DNA of 64,000 nt. It comes from Turbatrix aceti. Lineage: Eukaryota > Nematoda > Chromadorea > Rhabditida > Panagrolaimidae. How positions within the stretch are numbered: the first letter of the stretch is position 1; each line of letters opens with the position of its first letter. A model generated the notes under the pieces. It was not told the DNA's origin and made no database searches. It worked only from the letters and a program-made list of their open reading frames with translations. Where the stretch lies: assembly GCA_963969345.1 (NCBI GenBank), contig OZ017768.1:8208718-8272717 (forward strand), written 5' to 3'. Below are positions 1 to 9,886 of this stretch, piece after piece. The position numbers were made by a program, and so were the translations under genes.

Positions 1-180
1 GGTGGTGGTGGCGGTGGCGGAGGTGTCAACATCGAAGCACTCCAGGCTGCAGGACCCCACGTCAGAGGCATGATGCCAGGCGGAGCGCCTCCAGACGAAC
101 AACTGCAGCTCAGAAACATGATTCATCAACTCCAGCAGCAACAACAACAGCCCAACCACCAAATGGATTGGGATCACTAA
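1..180 (+). CDS. 3' end of an unidentified Gly/Gln-rich protein
   Basis: Frame 1 is open from the left edge to a TAA at 178-180. It encodes the last 59 residues of a protein whose 5' part lies outside the window. The visible part has a run of eight glycines, a short stretch containing a QLRNM core that could form a helix, a run of Gln (QLQQQQQQ), and an end in MDWDH. The composition suggests a disordered C-terminal tail such as occurs on many nuclear or RNA-binding proteins, but no domain is visible and I do not assign a family. An AATAAA-like signal lies near 316-321, which fits transcript end formation shortly after the stop. Confidence 0.75.
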   Translation, partial: GGGGGGGGVNIEALQAAGPHVRGMMPGGAPPDEQLQLRNMIHQLQQQQQQPNHQMDWDH

Positions 181-586
181 CAAAAGAACGTATCCCCCCA
201 CCCCTCCCTCCTTGTTGAAGGCTTTTTTCTTCCTCCCCGATCGATTTTAATTCTCTCACAAGCCTACGTGTTCGCTTTCTTCGTCTTCTTTTTTTTTTAT
301 TTTTTACTGTTATAAAAATAAACGGACTCACTGTGTTGCATGAAAGAATAAGATTATGTTTCTTGAGTTTCAAATCTCAAAAATATCGTAAAAATATAAA
401 AAGAATGGAATTTAAAAAAATATTTTTTTTTTATTAAAATTTTTTTTTTCAGTTTGAATTGGCAGTTTTTTGATTTTTTACACGCGCTCGTCATCCATCG
501 GCTTGCGCCCCGAGACCGAGGTATAATTTATTTTTTATTTTTTTTATTTGCGTGTCTGAATGACGGAAAATTTTTTTTAGGATAAA
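181..586. other. intergenic region / 3' UTR before the first RBR gene
   Basis: AT-rich DNA with long T runs. It holds a probable polyadenylation signal (aaaataaac near 316) for the upstream gene. It ends in a strong acceptor (TTTTTTTTAG then GATAAAATG) whose AG lies only a few bases before the ATG at 587. Such an acceptor is either the 3' end of a 5' UTR intron or a spliced-leader trans-splice site; the short distance to the upstream gene would allow an operon. Confidence 0.5.
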
Positions 587-2159
587 ATGAACAAAACCGG
601 CGATGATCCAACACAACTTTTTGAACAGCAAACGAAGTCGAACTCCTGCAACGAAGAACTTGAGCAGCCTGTCGATTCGTCTTTCCCGGAAGTGGAAGCG
701 TCTGACGATTCCAGCGTCGAAGACATGGAATATGATTCGTACGACGACGACTACACCGCCTACGAAAACGAAAACGAAGTGAACATGGAGGACTACGTTG
801 ACGATTTGAACACCGAATACATCCCCGGATCACTTGTTCGGAGAAATGAGCTTCCGACTATTCCCGTCCTTGGCAAGGATGGCAAATTCCGGTTCAACTG
901 CACCGTCTGCTACGAAGAACACGTCATCGACGATGGCATGGTCTGTTGCGAGAATTTCTCTGGCGAAGGAAATTCTGTCCAGTACCACATGGTCTGCGTC
1001 GGCTGCATCCGGAGTTGGGCTGCGGCTGCTGTCGGCGAAGCAGCGCTTGCTCCCGGTGGCGTTGGCCTCAGATGCGTCGACAACGCGTGCCGCAACGTCA
1101 TATTGATGAGTGGGTTGATTTTATTTCGTTTTTGACTGATGTACAATAACTTTTGTATTTATTTTAGGCCAGGTAGAAAAGCATCTCTCGCAAGGCGTGC
1201 GCGTGTCCCTTGCCGAACGCCTCCAAAACGAGTGCATCGCGGCTGCTGGACTTCAGAATTTCATCACTTGCACCGGATGCCAGGTTAAAGGAACGTGTTC
1301 CGAAACACCTGAAGAGCAGTGCAGCTGGATGGAATGCAGCTGCGGATTCGTGCAGTGCCTGCAGTGCAATCTGGCTGCCCATGAAGGAAAAACATGCTCG
1401 GAGGAGATGCCAAAGCAGTAAGTTAACAAAAATTACAGAAAATTTAAAAAAAAAGTTGATAAACAATTTCGAAAGAATATAAAAAATTTATTATACAAAT
1501 TCTAAAAAAAATATTTTAATTATACTAATTAAAAAAAATTTCAAAATTTTTTTTCACATTCTAAAGAGAATTCAAAAAAAATTCAAAAAGATCTAAAACA
1601 AAATTCCTGAATATTTTTTTTAAATTAATAGTTTTAAATCTAATAAAAAAACGTATAACGTAACTTTTTTAGTGCGAAGACAATTGATGACATTGTTCTC
1701 CGAAAGTGCGACCACTGTCAAGCTGAATTCATCAAAGACGGCGGATGCAACGAAATCAACTGTCGATGCGGAAAGAAGTATTGCTACGTCTGCAACAAGT
1801 TACTCTTACCCGGCGACGATCACTTTTGCACGTGCCTTGTCAATGCCTTGTCATCACGCATTTTCACCAACAAATCGGGACGATGCCCGGAATGTAAGAA
1901 GACGTGTACCCAGTTTCAAAATACCGAAAAACTTGATCTCGAAAAAATCAACGAACTCAATCTCGGCGAGCTGTATACCCCCGAAAACACGAACGCCGCG
2001 GGTTCAGGCGCCCCTACTCGCCAGCAACTGGAAATGGTTACCAGCTTCTTGAATGCCAGCGGTCTTGCCAACGGTCGCATGCAGCGTCGTCCACCTTCAA
2101 TCCCGCACCGTGATTATCAGGAGTGGCTGAGCGCTATTAACTCTGCTGCAAGGTTCTGA
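587..2159 (+). CDS. RNF216/TRIAD3-like RBR E3 ubiquitin ligase, copy 1 (complete)
   Basis: Three exons, 587-1109, 1168-1417 and 1673-2159, join in phase to 419 aa. An acidic N-terminus (about 1-80) is followed by RING1 (CTVCYEEH, then further Cys/His pairs to CVDNAC, about 105-170). Next is a helix (AERLQNEC) and an IBR-like Cys cluster (ITCTGCQVK, MECSCGF, CLQCNLAAHEGKTC). RING2 follows (RKCDHCQAEFIKDGGCNEIN, then CRCGKKYCYVC). The order and the GGC of RING2 match the RNF216/TRIAD3 subgroup of RBR ligases, where that Cys carries the thioester-linked ubiquitin. The protein ends in a tail of about 70 residues finishing SAINSAARF. It is the only one of the three tandem copies with both RING2 and the tail, so it is the best candidate for the ancestral form. 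Role in ubiquitin transfer is inferred from family; the substrate is unknown. Confidence 0.85.
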
Positions 2160-3428
2160 TTTTTTTGTCCTCGGGGATATCAATTTTATCACAAATCTAC
2201 GTGTTGTTTTTTTTAATTCACTGGTTGAACACTTCTTGCCCAGGATTTTCATTCTGTTACGAGCCAACGTGTTTGCTTTATTTTTTGTTTTTTTAATATT
2301 TATTTATTTAATAAACTCATTTTGACCTGACATGAAGCTAAATCAATTTTTGCGCCACAGACAATTACTGAAAGGATAAAATTGGGTACTCGAACGGACA
2401 ATTTTTTGGGTATCCGGTCTGTATTGTTACATCTTCTTGGAATAATGAACACGGCGACCAATTGAATGTTGTGTTCGATGCACTTCTCAGCAAGAAGGGG
2501 TCGTTCAGAAAAGGGTACCATGGTTTTCGACCGCTCCTGAAGCGGAATCGGAGCAAGCGAGAAAATTTAAAAACTAAAAGAGCGGGAGCGGAGCGAGCGG
2601 CATATTTATGAAAAAACGATACAATTATCGAGCTTGTCTTTTAACAATAAAAATAAAATAATGTTCCTTATTGGAAAGAAAAAACACGTGTCTGCGTAAA
2701 ATAACGGCGTTATTTTAGGCGGGAACGCGCATTTTCAAATTTCCGTGGGGAATTATCCCGTGGGATATTTCCCATGGGACTCCCATGGGAATCCCCTCTT
2801 CGTCACCCTGCGTTCAACTGAAGAAGTGCTGTGCGCGGCATTTTTTATTTGATGTGCGTCGCTTTCATTTTCCCAGCCCTGTATCTTAGGACTCTATCGG
2901 CCATAGTGCGAGCAAATTCGACGATCGCTCGAGCGAAAGGTGTGATTCTGTCCTAATTTATCGTTGCCGGTTCGCTTTCTGTCGTGGTCTGACCCCGGCA
3001 CTGCACGAATGCTTTGAAGTTCCAATTGCTTCATAATACAGTCTTGTATAGTTCTTTTCAACAGACAGGAGCTTTTTTTAAGGGAACATACACAAATTAT
3101 TCTCTATTATGAGCGCTTTGAATGAGGGTAACATAGTTATCAGCCGATTTCTCGAATCAAAAAAAAAAAAAAAAAAAATCAAAAAAAGCAATTTTTGGAT
3201 GCTTGTAGCTCAGCTCGCAGAGCATAAAAAACAAAAGAAAAGATCATTGTGAGGCTAAAAATGTGTACAATCGTTTAGATTTTAGCTAAACTTCCATGTA
3301 AACCTGCACGAGTGTGATAAAGTTTGTACGCATGGCACAATCATGCATGCGCGCAGATTTTTAAAAAGCCAGCTTGAACAAAGTTCAGTGGTACTAGCAC
3401 ACTGTGAGGATGTATTGAATTCAATTCA
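2160..3428. other. intergenic DNA downstream of RBR copy 1
   Basis: The first 340 bases (about 2160-2497) are duplicated almost unchanged after RBR copy 2 (about 6664-6993), so the tandem duplication unit included this 3' flank. Bases 2522-2610 carry a Ser/Arg-like motif of DNA repeats (AGCGGGAGCGGAGCGAGCGG) also found near 7210-7290 and 36340-36480. Bases 2740-2800 hold a block of CCCATGGGA-type palindromes. Bases 3158-3178 are an A-rich run. I see no coding exon here. Confidence 0.5.
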
Positions 3429-3436
3429 AAGAATTC

Positions 3437-4496
3437 GGGTCTACTATACTTCAGCCCCCCATCGATTGCAACAACGCCGCCTTGGGTTTTTTTAGAGCAC
3501 AGCCCCCCATAGGAGTTTGATTATCCGTATGGAATAGCCCCCCATCTCATTTTTTGCACGCAGGAGTTTGATTATACATACAGAAGGGCCCCCCAGGTGT
3601 TTTGGTGTGGAGGTGTTTGAAAATTTGTATGAACTGCTTCCCATAGGAGTTTGATTATCCGTATGGAATAGCCCCCCACTTCATTTTTTGCACGCAAGCA
3701 TTTGATTATACATGGGTTTTGGGGGGCTATTGTATAGCATAACAACCCTCAAATGTGCAAAATTTTATCCCTGAATTTTTGTGTAAAAATTTGTATTCGT
3801 TAGACAGTCGTTGTTTTTGTTTCCTCTCTGTCGTCGATGCGGTAAAACCATGAGACTGTACAAAAATTCGTCTGCTGGGAATGGCTGCTGGGTATGTTTT
3901 TTGTGTTTATGGAAATTATGGGGGGCCAATGTAGCGCTACAACAGTCCCCCATTTGATGTGGGGGCCTGTTGTAGCGCTACAATGGCCCCCCACGTTGTA
4001 TTTGAGAATATTTGTCTAAAAATGCATTCTGGGTGGAAAAAACTATTACGGTATAATATTTTGTCTTGGAGCAAGACCTAAAATTATGGGAGGCTGTTGT
4101 AGCGCTACAACAGTCCCCCATTTGATGTGGGGGTCTGTTGTAGCGCTACAATGGCCCCCCATTTAATCTGGGGGACTGTTATAGCGCTACAACAACCCCC
4201 CATATTTGAAAATTTGAATGAAAATAATTTGTATGGGGGGCTGTATTCTAAAATATCCCGTGGGCTTATTTTTCAACGTGATGGGGGCTCGAAGTATAGT
4301 AGCGCCACGGCCGTATGGAACGACCCCCCATTTTCTCCTTAAACACGATTTCCGTATGAAAAAGCCCCCCACAGATGGGGGGCTCTATCATACGGATTTC
4401 CGAACTCATGTCGTCATTGATTTAAGGTGAAATGGGGGGCCAAAGTCCGAGCATGGGGGGTCAAAAGTCAGTGGGGGGCTGAAGTATAGTAGACCC
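3437..4496. mobile_element. non-autonomous DNA transposon with 25-bp perfect TIRs and 8-bp TSD
   Basis: The element is 1060 bp. Its ends are perfect inverted repeats (3437-3461, beginning GGGTCTACTATACTTCAGCC, against 4472-4496). It is flanked on both sides by the same 8 bases, AAGAATTC (3429-3436 and 4497-4504). An 8-bp duplication is typical of hAT and also occurs in the P and Merlin superfamilies; the family is not decided. No transposase gene is present. The interior carries repeated CCCCCCAT boxes, a duplicated segment (about 3496-3560 and 3640-3710), and at least five copies of the palindrome TGTAGCGCTACA or a one-base variant (about 3932-4190). These could be transposase-binding sub-repeats or form strong hairpins. 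Confidence 0.85.
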
Positions 4497-4504
4497 AAGA
4501 ATTC

Positions 4505-5319
4505 AAGAAGTGCCTTCTTGACGCGTCTTTTATTCTCTCATTTTTTTGTCAAAATCATATCAGTATGATTGTCTCTCGTGCTATCTAAATATGTACACAT
4601 TATCTCACCAAAATTATCAGATGCCGTAGCATCGATCTGATTTACAGTTCTCTTTACATTTTCGCGTTTGTTGTAAATGGACTTGCATGTATAGTCCAAT
4701 GTTCATATCAAGGTATTGCATTTTGTTTCTCAGCACGGACGGACACAGCGATCGCGATCGCATTCAATGGCACACAAAAAATGTGTCATTTTCCATGCGC
4801 TGTCGTTCATCACACTTTATGGTGCGTCCTAGCTAGGCCACATTCATGTACCTAAGCAAACAAAGTTTACAATGAGAGGAGGGCGGGATGCAACCAAACG
4901 ACTTTGTGACCTTGTTTACTTGATAAGCGATGTGATCCCCAGCGTTTGGTGGACGCAATGTTGTGCGCGCAAGTTTTTGTACAAACGACGGCGGTTTGTG
5001 TGACGAAATTGTGCCTCTGTCGCGAAAACGATTTGCTTAGGACGCAGGCGCGTCTGCTCCTGCCAAGGTATTGCATTTTGTTTCTTTGGCACAGACGGTG
5101 AGAGCGATCGCAGACAGCGCATGGAAGATGACATATTTTTTGTGTGCCACAGAATGCGATCGCTGTGTCTGTCTGTGCCAAAGAAACAAAATGCAGTACC
5201 TTGGTTCATATATATGTATAGTAAATATTTTTATTTCTACTGTCTGAATTACTTAACGTTTTAGGAAAACTGTTGAAACAACTTTTGGTCTACAATCTTC
5301 ATCTTCTGTACAGCAAATA
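4505..5319. promoter_or_regulatory. upstream region of RBR copy 2, split by a transposon
   Basis: Bases 4530-4700 and 5204-5319 resemble the DNA upstream of RBR copy 3 (about 7045-7170 and 7660-7822). Shared segments include GATTGTCTCTCGTGCT, GCGTTTGTTGTA and CTGTCTGAATTACT. This marks a duplicated promoter region. In copy 2 it is interrupted by the element at 4709-5203. Acceptor-like sequences (GTTTTAG before GAAAAC, and TGTACAG just before CAAATAATG) lie ahead of the start codon at 5320 and suggest a 5' UTR intron or a spliced-leader site. Confidence 0.45.
4709..5203. mobile_element. non-autonomous hAT-like element with long TIRs, 8-bp TSD
   Basis: The element is 495 bp, flanked by GTTCATAT (4701-4708 and 5204-5211). 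The left end, CAAGGTATTGCATTTTG, is the inverse of the right end with one change. The similarity extends about 100 bp inward with small gaps (cacagcgatcgc, ggcacacaaaaaat and ccatgcgctgtc occur on both arms in inverse orientation). A third copy of the terminal sequence starts at about 5064 in the same orientation as the left end, so the right 140 bp forms a small palindrome by itself. CA ends and an 8-bp duplication fit hAT. No transposase is encoded. Confidence 0.8.
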
Positions 5320-6447
5320 ATGTCAAAATCATACAACGAAGAACGAGACCAACCGCAACTTGACCAGCCGGGCGAGACACCTTTCCAGGAAGCGGATGCG
5401 AATGACCATTCAAACATGGCAGACACGGATGATGATTCAAACGATGATGAAAAATACTATTTGGACGACGACTCAGATCTGGATTACGTTCCCGAATCAT
5501 TTGTTGCTATGTACGACTTTCCGACTATCCCCGTCCTCGGCAGGGACGGAAAATTCCACTTCGAATGCACTGTTTGCTTTGAAGAACACGTCACCGACAA
5601 TGGCATGATCCGTTGCGAAGACTTTTTCGGCGAAGGCAGTTCCGTAGAGTACCACATGGTGTGCGTCGGCTGCATTCAGAAGTGGGCTGCGGCCGCTGTC
5701 GGCGAAGCAGCGCTTGCTCCCGGTGGCGTTGGCCTCAGGTGCGTCGACAACGCGTGCCGCAACGTCATCTTGACGAGTGGGATGGATATTTTTTTATATC
5801 TTACAAATTTTATATTTTAGGACAATTTGAAAAGTATCTCTCACAAAACGTGTGCAGACCTCTTGCAGAGCGCCTCCAAAATGAGTGCACGGCAGCCGCT
5901 GGACTTTCAAATTTTCTCACTTGTTCCAGATGCATGGTGAAAGGAACATGCTCCGAAACACCTGAAGAGAAGTGCAGTTGGATGGAATGCAGCTGCGGCT
6001 TTGTGCAGTGCCTGAACTGCAATTTGGCTGCCCATGAAGGAAAAACATGCTCGGAAGTTCTAGAAAAAATGGCAATCCGGTAAGTAAATACAAAAATTAA
6101 AAGAAAATTGTAAACGAATGTGTAAATTGTTTTAAATTTTCAGTGCCAAAACAATTGATGAGATTGTTATCCGAAAGTGCGACCATTGCCAAGCTGAATT
6201 CATCAAAGACGGCGGATGCAACAAAATAACGTGTCGATGCGGAAAGAATTATTGTTACGTCTGCAATCAGGAAATCTCACGCGGCGACAATCACTTTTGT
6301 AGCTGTCTTTCTGTTTCTGGCAATTTCAACGACGGAACTGGACGGTGCACGCAATGCAACAAGACCTGTGGTCAGCTTGAAGATCCTCAAAAACGTGATC
6401 TCCAGAAAATCAACGAGCTAACTCTTGACGACTTGTATACTCCATAA
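5320..6447 (+). CDS. RNF216/TRIAD3-like RBR E3 ubiquitin ligase, copy 2 (short tail)
   Basis: Exons 5320-5776, 5821-6079 and 6144-6447 join in phase to 339 aa. The order is the same as copy 1: acidic N-terminus, RING1 (CTVCFEEHVTDNGM), helix (AERLQNEC), IBR (LTCSRCMVK, MECSCGFVQC, CNLAAHEGKTC) and RING2 (RKCDHCQAEFIKDGGCNKIT, CRCGKNYCYVC). The GGC catalytic Cys is present, so it may be active. Splice sites are at the same positions as in copy 1. The protein stops at LYTP, about 70 residues earlier than copy 1; the DNA for the lost tail survives as a decayed relic at about 6560-6664. RING1 is nearly identical to copy 3, suggesting copies 2 and 3 are the more recent pair. Confidence 0.82.
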
Positions 6448-6462
6448 TATCAATGGTTCATT

Positions 6463-6494
6463 GATGCCTTTGCCGACGTATCGACCGAGTTTTG
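6463..6494. repeat. short fragment matching the sec-16 last exon
   Basis: Bases 6464-6494 match 10280-10310, inside the last coding exon of sec-16, at 30 of 31 positions (core GCCGACGTATCGACCGAG). It lies just after the premature stop of RBR copy 2 and before the relic of its lost tail. It may be filler DNA copied during repair of a break. Confidence 0.6.
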
Positions 6495-6559
6495 ATTATG
6501 ATTACGCATTATTTTGATATTTGCCGACGACTGGCATAGAGAACTACTACAGTCTTCAG

Positions 6560-6664
6560 TTTTTTGAATGCCAGCGGTCTTGCCAACGATCTCATACAGC
6601 GTCGTTCACCTCAGCTGATTATCAGCATTTGTTGAACTCTATGAACTCTGCTGCACGGTTCTGA
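6560..6664 (+). pseudogene. relic of the RBR C-terminal tail after copy 2
   Basis: This stretch matches the DNA coding the end of copy 1 (bases about 2043-2159), including TTGAATGCCAGCGGTCTTGCC and the final CTCTGCTGCACGGTTCTGA. It is shortened and no longer in frame with the copy 2 coding sequence. It shows that copy 2 once carried the same tail. Confidence 0.7.
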
Positions 6665-7822
6665 TTTTTTTGCCGCCGGTGATATAAATTTTATCGCAAA
6701 TCTACGTGCTGTTTTTTTAATGCACTGGTTGAACACTCCTTACCCAGTTGATTTTCATTTCGTTACGAGCCGACGTGTTTGCTTTATTTTTTTTTTAATA
6801 TTTATTTATTTAATAAACTCATTTTGACCTGACATGAAGCAAAATCAATTTTTGCGCCGCAAACCATTACTGAAGCAATAAAATTGGGTACTCGAACTGA
6901 AATTTTTTTGGGTATCCGTTCTGTATCGTTACATCTTCTTGGAATAATGAACACGGCGACCAATTGAATGTTGTGTTCGATGCACTTCTCGGCGATTCGG
7001 GAATGTCGACACATGCGATGTCGATGTCGAAAGGGGAGGTGTCATTCTTTCTCATTTTTTGTCGAACTCATGGTCGTGTCGTGTCGTCTCATATGTGATT
7101 GTCTCTCGTGCTTGCTCTTATCTCTACATGCTCTTCAAAATCATCAGATACTGCAGCCAATATTTTTTGTTTTTCATGCACCCCTCATCACTAACCACCA
7201 GGGTTTTCTAATTGGTCTTTCTATACCGCTTGCTCCGCTCCCGCTCTACTATTTTTTAAAATTTTCTCACTCGCTCCGCTCCCGCTCGTTATTTTTTGTC
7301 TCCTGTTCGATATTTTTTTGTCTTCCACGTTGTTTCCATTTTTTATCTTCCACGTTGTTTCCATTTTTTATAAAATGCAAAGAGGACACTCGTCATCCTG
7401 CTGAGAGGAAAGTTCCGGGTTAGTTCGGGGAATATTCAGATAAAATTTTCCCCGTCTTTGTCGATTTCTTCCCCAACTGTTCTTATTCCATACCCGGTAT
7501 GATGGGGACCCGGTACCAAAACGCTGACGCAAGACTGACGCAAGTCTTAACATTCAGAATTTCAATATTGCTTAACCCCTGATTTTACGTTTTCAGTATC
7601 GAAATTTGGGGGTACTAGGTAGAGAGACTCGAAGACTTCTTATCAGCATACGCTGACGTTGATCGCGTTTATTTATCATTCCTTTTACATTTCTTAAGCG
7701 CGTTTGTTGTATATAAACGTAAACCGAACTTCTATTTTTTTTTCGACAGTCTGAATTACTGAATGTTACAGGAAAAGTTGTGAAAAATACCGTTCATCTA
7801 CAACTTTTCTATACGGCAAATA
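6665..7822. other. intergenic DNA between RBR copies 2 and 3
   Basis: It begins with the duplicated 3' flank shared with 2160-2497. Bases about 7190-7300 hold the GCTCCGCTCCCGCTC repeat family, here in the opposite orientation to the copy at 2522-2610. Bases 7640-7822 resemble the promoter of copy 2 and end in acceptor-like TTACAG before the start at 7823. No coding exon is recognised. Confidence 0.45.
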
Positions 7823-8843
7823 ATGTCGAAATCTTACAACGCCACGGATGATTCAAGTATCTATCTAGATGATTACCATTTGGAAAACAAATTCGTTCCC
7901 GGATCATTTTTTCCTGTGAACGACCTTCCGACTATCCCTGTCCTCAGCGGAGATGGAAAATTTTACTTCGAATGCACCGTTTGCTTTGAAGAACACGTCA
8001 CCGACAATGGCATGATCCGTTGCGAAGACTTTTTCGGGAAAGGCAGTTCCGTAGAGTACCACATGGTGTGCGTCGGCTGCATTCAGAGGTGGGTTACGGC
8101 CCCTGTCGGCAAAGCAGCGCTTGCTCCCGGTGGCGTTGGTCTCAGTTGCGTCGACAACGCGTGTCAGAACGTCATCTTGATGAGTGGGTTGAATTTTTTT
8201 TATAACTTACAATTTTTATATTTTAGTTGAGTTTGAAAAGTATCTCCCCCAAAACGTGCTCAAACCCTTCGCAGAGCGCCTCCAAAATGAGTGCATCGCA
8301 GCCGCTGGAATTTCAAATATTATCACTTGCACCAGATGCCAGGTTAAAGGAACGTGTTCCGAAACACCTGAAGAGAAATTGATGGAATGTGCCTGCGGAT
8401 TCGTGCAGTGCTTGAATTGCAATCTGGCTGCCCACGATGGAAAAACATGCTCGGAAGTTCTGGCAACCCGGTAAGTAAATACATAAATTAAAAAAAAGCA
8501 CTGAAAACGAATGTGTAAATTGTTTTCAATTTTCAGTACCAAAACAGTTCCACGTCAGGAAACCCCACGAGTTCTAGTGGTCACTCCCCGTCAGTGCCAC
8601 CAAGAAGACGAGTCCGCCGAATCTCTTCGGCATCGCTTCAACGCAGAACGTCAAGCACCACGCCCCGTTGTTCCACGTCCTGTGACAACGCGGATCAACC
8701 GTGTCATGCCTCACACAATTGAAGGTCTCTCAGTCATAATTGAGCAGCAGGCAAAAAAAATTTTCGACCTCGAAGAAACGGTCAAGTCGTTGCAATTGGA
8801 TATGACCAAGAAACTGGATGCTATTTATAAAGGAAACATCTAA
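7823..8843 (+). CDS. RBR-derived protein, copy 3, lacking RING2
   Basis: Exons 7823-8183, 8227-8470 and 8537-8843 join in phase to 303 aa. Exons 1 and 2 match copies 1 and 2: a shorter N-terminus, RING1 (CTVCFEEHVTDNGM), helix (AERLQNEC) and the IBR region. The IBR has lost the CSW found in the other two copies (EEKLMECACGF against EEKCSWMECSCGF). Exon 3 starts with the same phase and a similar TKT but encodes a different sequence: a Pro/Arg-rich part, then a helical, coiled-coil-like segment (EGLSVIIEQQAKKIFDLEET) ending YKGNI. There is no RING2 and no GGC catalytic Cys, so it should not form the ubiquitin thioester. It could act as a binding or dominant-negative partner, or be on the way to becoming a pseudogene. 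That is inference. Confidence 0.72.
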
Positions 8844-9012
8844 CGAGGTAGCCGCCACTGCCGAGGACGCCCGGTGCACCGCGACTGAGACGTTTAGTTA
8901 TGAAATCTAGTTTGGTATCCCTGTTCTCCGCGCAAACAAGTGGATAAGCGGCGCATTGTTGTCATTAACGGTTCATTTTTCTTGTTTTTTACATTATTGA
9001 TTAAATAAAACG

Positions 9013-9141
9013 GTGTTCCGAAACACCTGAAGAGAAATTGATGGAATGTGCCTGCGGATTCGTGCAGTGCTTGAATTGCAATCTGGCTGCCCACGAAGGA
9101 AAAACATGCTCGGAAGTTCTGGCAACTCGGTAAGTGAATAC
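9013..9141 (+). pseudogene. duplicated IBR exon fragment of RBR copy 3
   Basis: These 129 bases repeat 8355-8482 (from GTGTTCCGAAACACC through the exon end and its donor GTAAGT) with only a few changes. The fragment lies after the copy 3 stop, directly behind an AATAAAA sequence, and has no partner exon, so it is an orphan. Confidence 0.75.
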
Positions 9142-9886
9142 AGAAATTAGAAGGCAGGGGGAACTCTACGTTTTTTTGTTGGAAACGCTATCCTAGGCCA
9201 AAAAAAGCGCGGTGAAGATAGTTTAGGTGCCGTACCTGCGAAAAGGTGATATAAATCAGCGATGGCGGATTTTGTGACCCCCAAAATAAACAAAAAATAC
9301 TGGCAGTTGTTTTTTCGAAACAATAAGTACTCCATCGCGATGGCCATCGTATTCTTCGTCCTCTGAAACCCCCGTAATAAATTTTTCAGACTGTTTTGAC
9401 AAAAATGAAGCGCGTGCCACGTCTGAAGCCAAATCTCCAGAATCCGATTTAAAAAAAATCTAATATCCCGGATATAGACTGCCCTAAGGGTCCTCTACAA
9501 CTTTGGCCCAAAACATTTTAAAGTGTAAAAGTTGATGTGTCGTCGGATGTAAAAAGTTTCATAGAGTACCTCTTAATTGCGAATGCACTTTTGTAAATGC
9601 AGAGTTAATTTTGTTTGTTTTTGAAATAAAAACAAAAAGCGTACTGTAATTACACACACCTTCAATAAACATTTATCTTACATTTTATAAGAAATACAAA
9701 AAAAAAGAAAGAAACACCACGTCATAGATTCAGAAAAAACGGATGGATACTATACATAAGCGAAGAACAAAATCCCCATAAAAACCAGTAAGATAGTTTA
9801 AAAGAAAAAACAACATAAATATTTTGCTGCCAAAAAAAGAAGGAAATGACTTTAATAAACTCTAGAATAAATAATTAATAATTCGT
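9142..9886. other. non-coding DNA and sec-16 3' UTR
   Basis: No coding exon is seen. The part near 9650-9886 is expected to be the 3' UTR of the minus-strand sec-16 gene. Bases before about 9640 show nothing recognisable. Confidence 0.4.

Noticed and set aside
3765..4430. Small open frames of 60-71 codons inside the palindromic element
   Set aside because: They run through inverted repeats on both strands with no domain, and the element ends show it is non-coding transposon DNA.
3437..4496. CRISPR-like array of regular repeats
   Set aside because: The repeats are palindromic and unevenly spaced, inside a TIR element of a eukaryotic genome.
7010..7423. 151-codon plus-strand open frame between RBR copies
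   Set aside because: It runs through promoter-like and dispersed-repeat DNA, with no match and no splice context.
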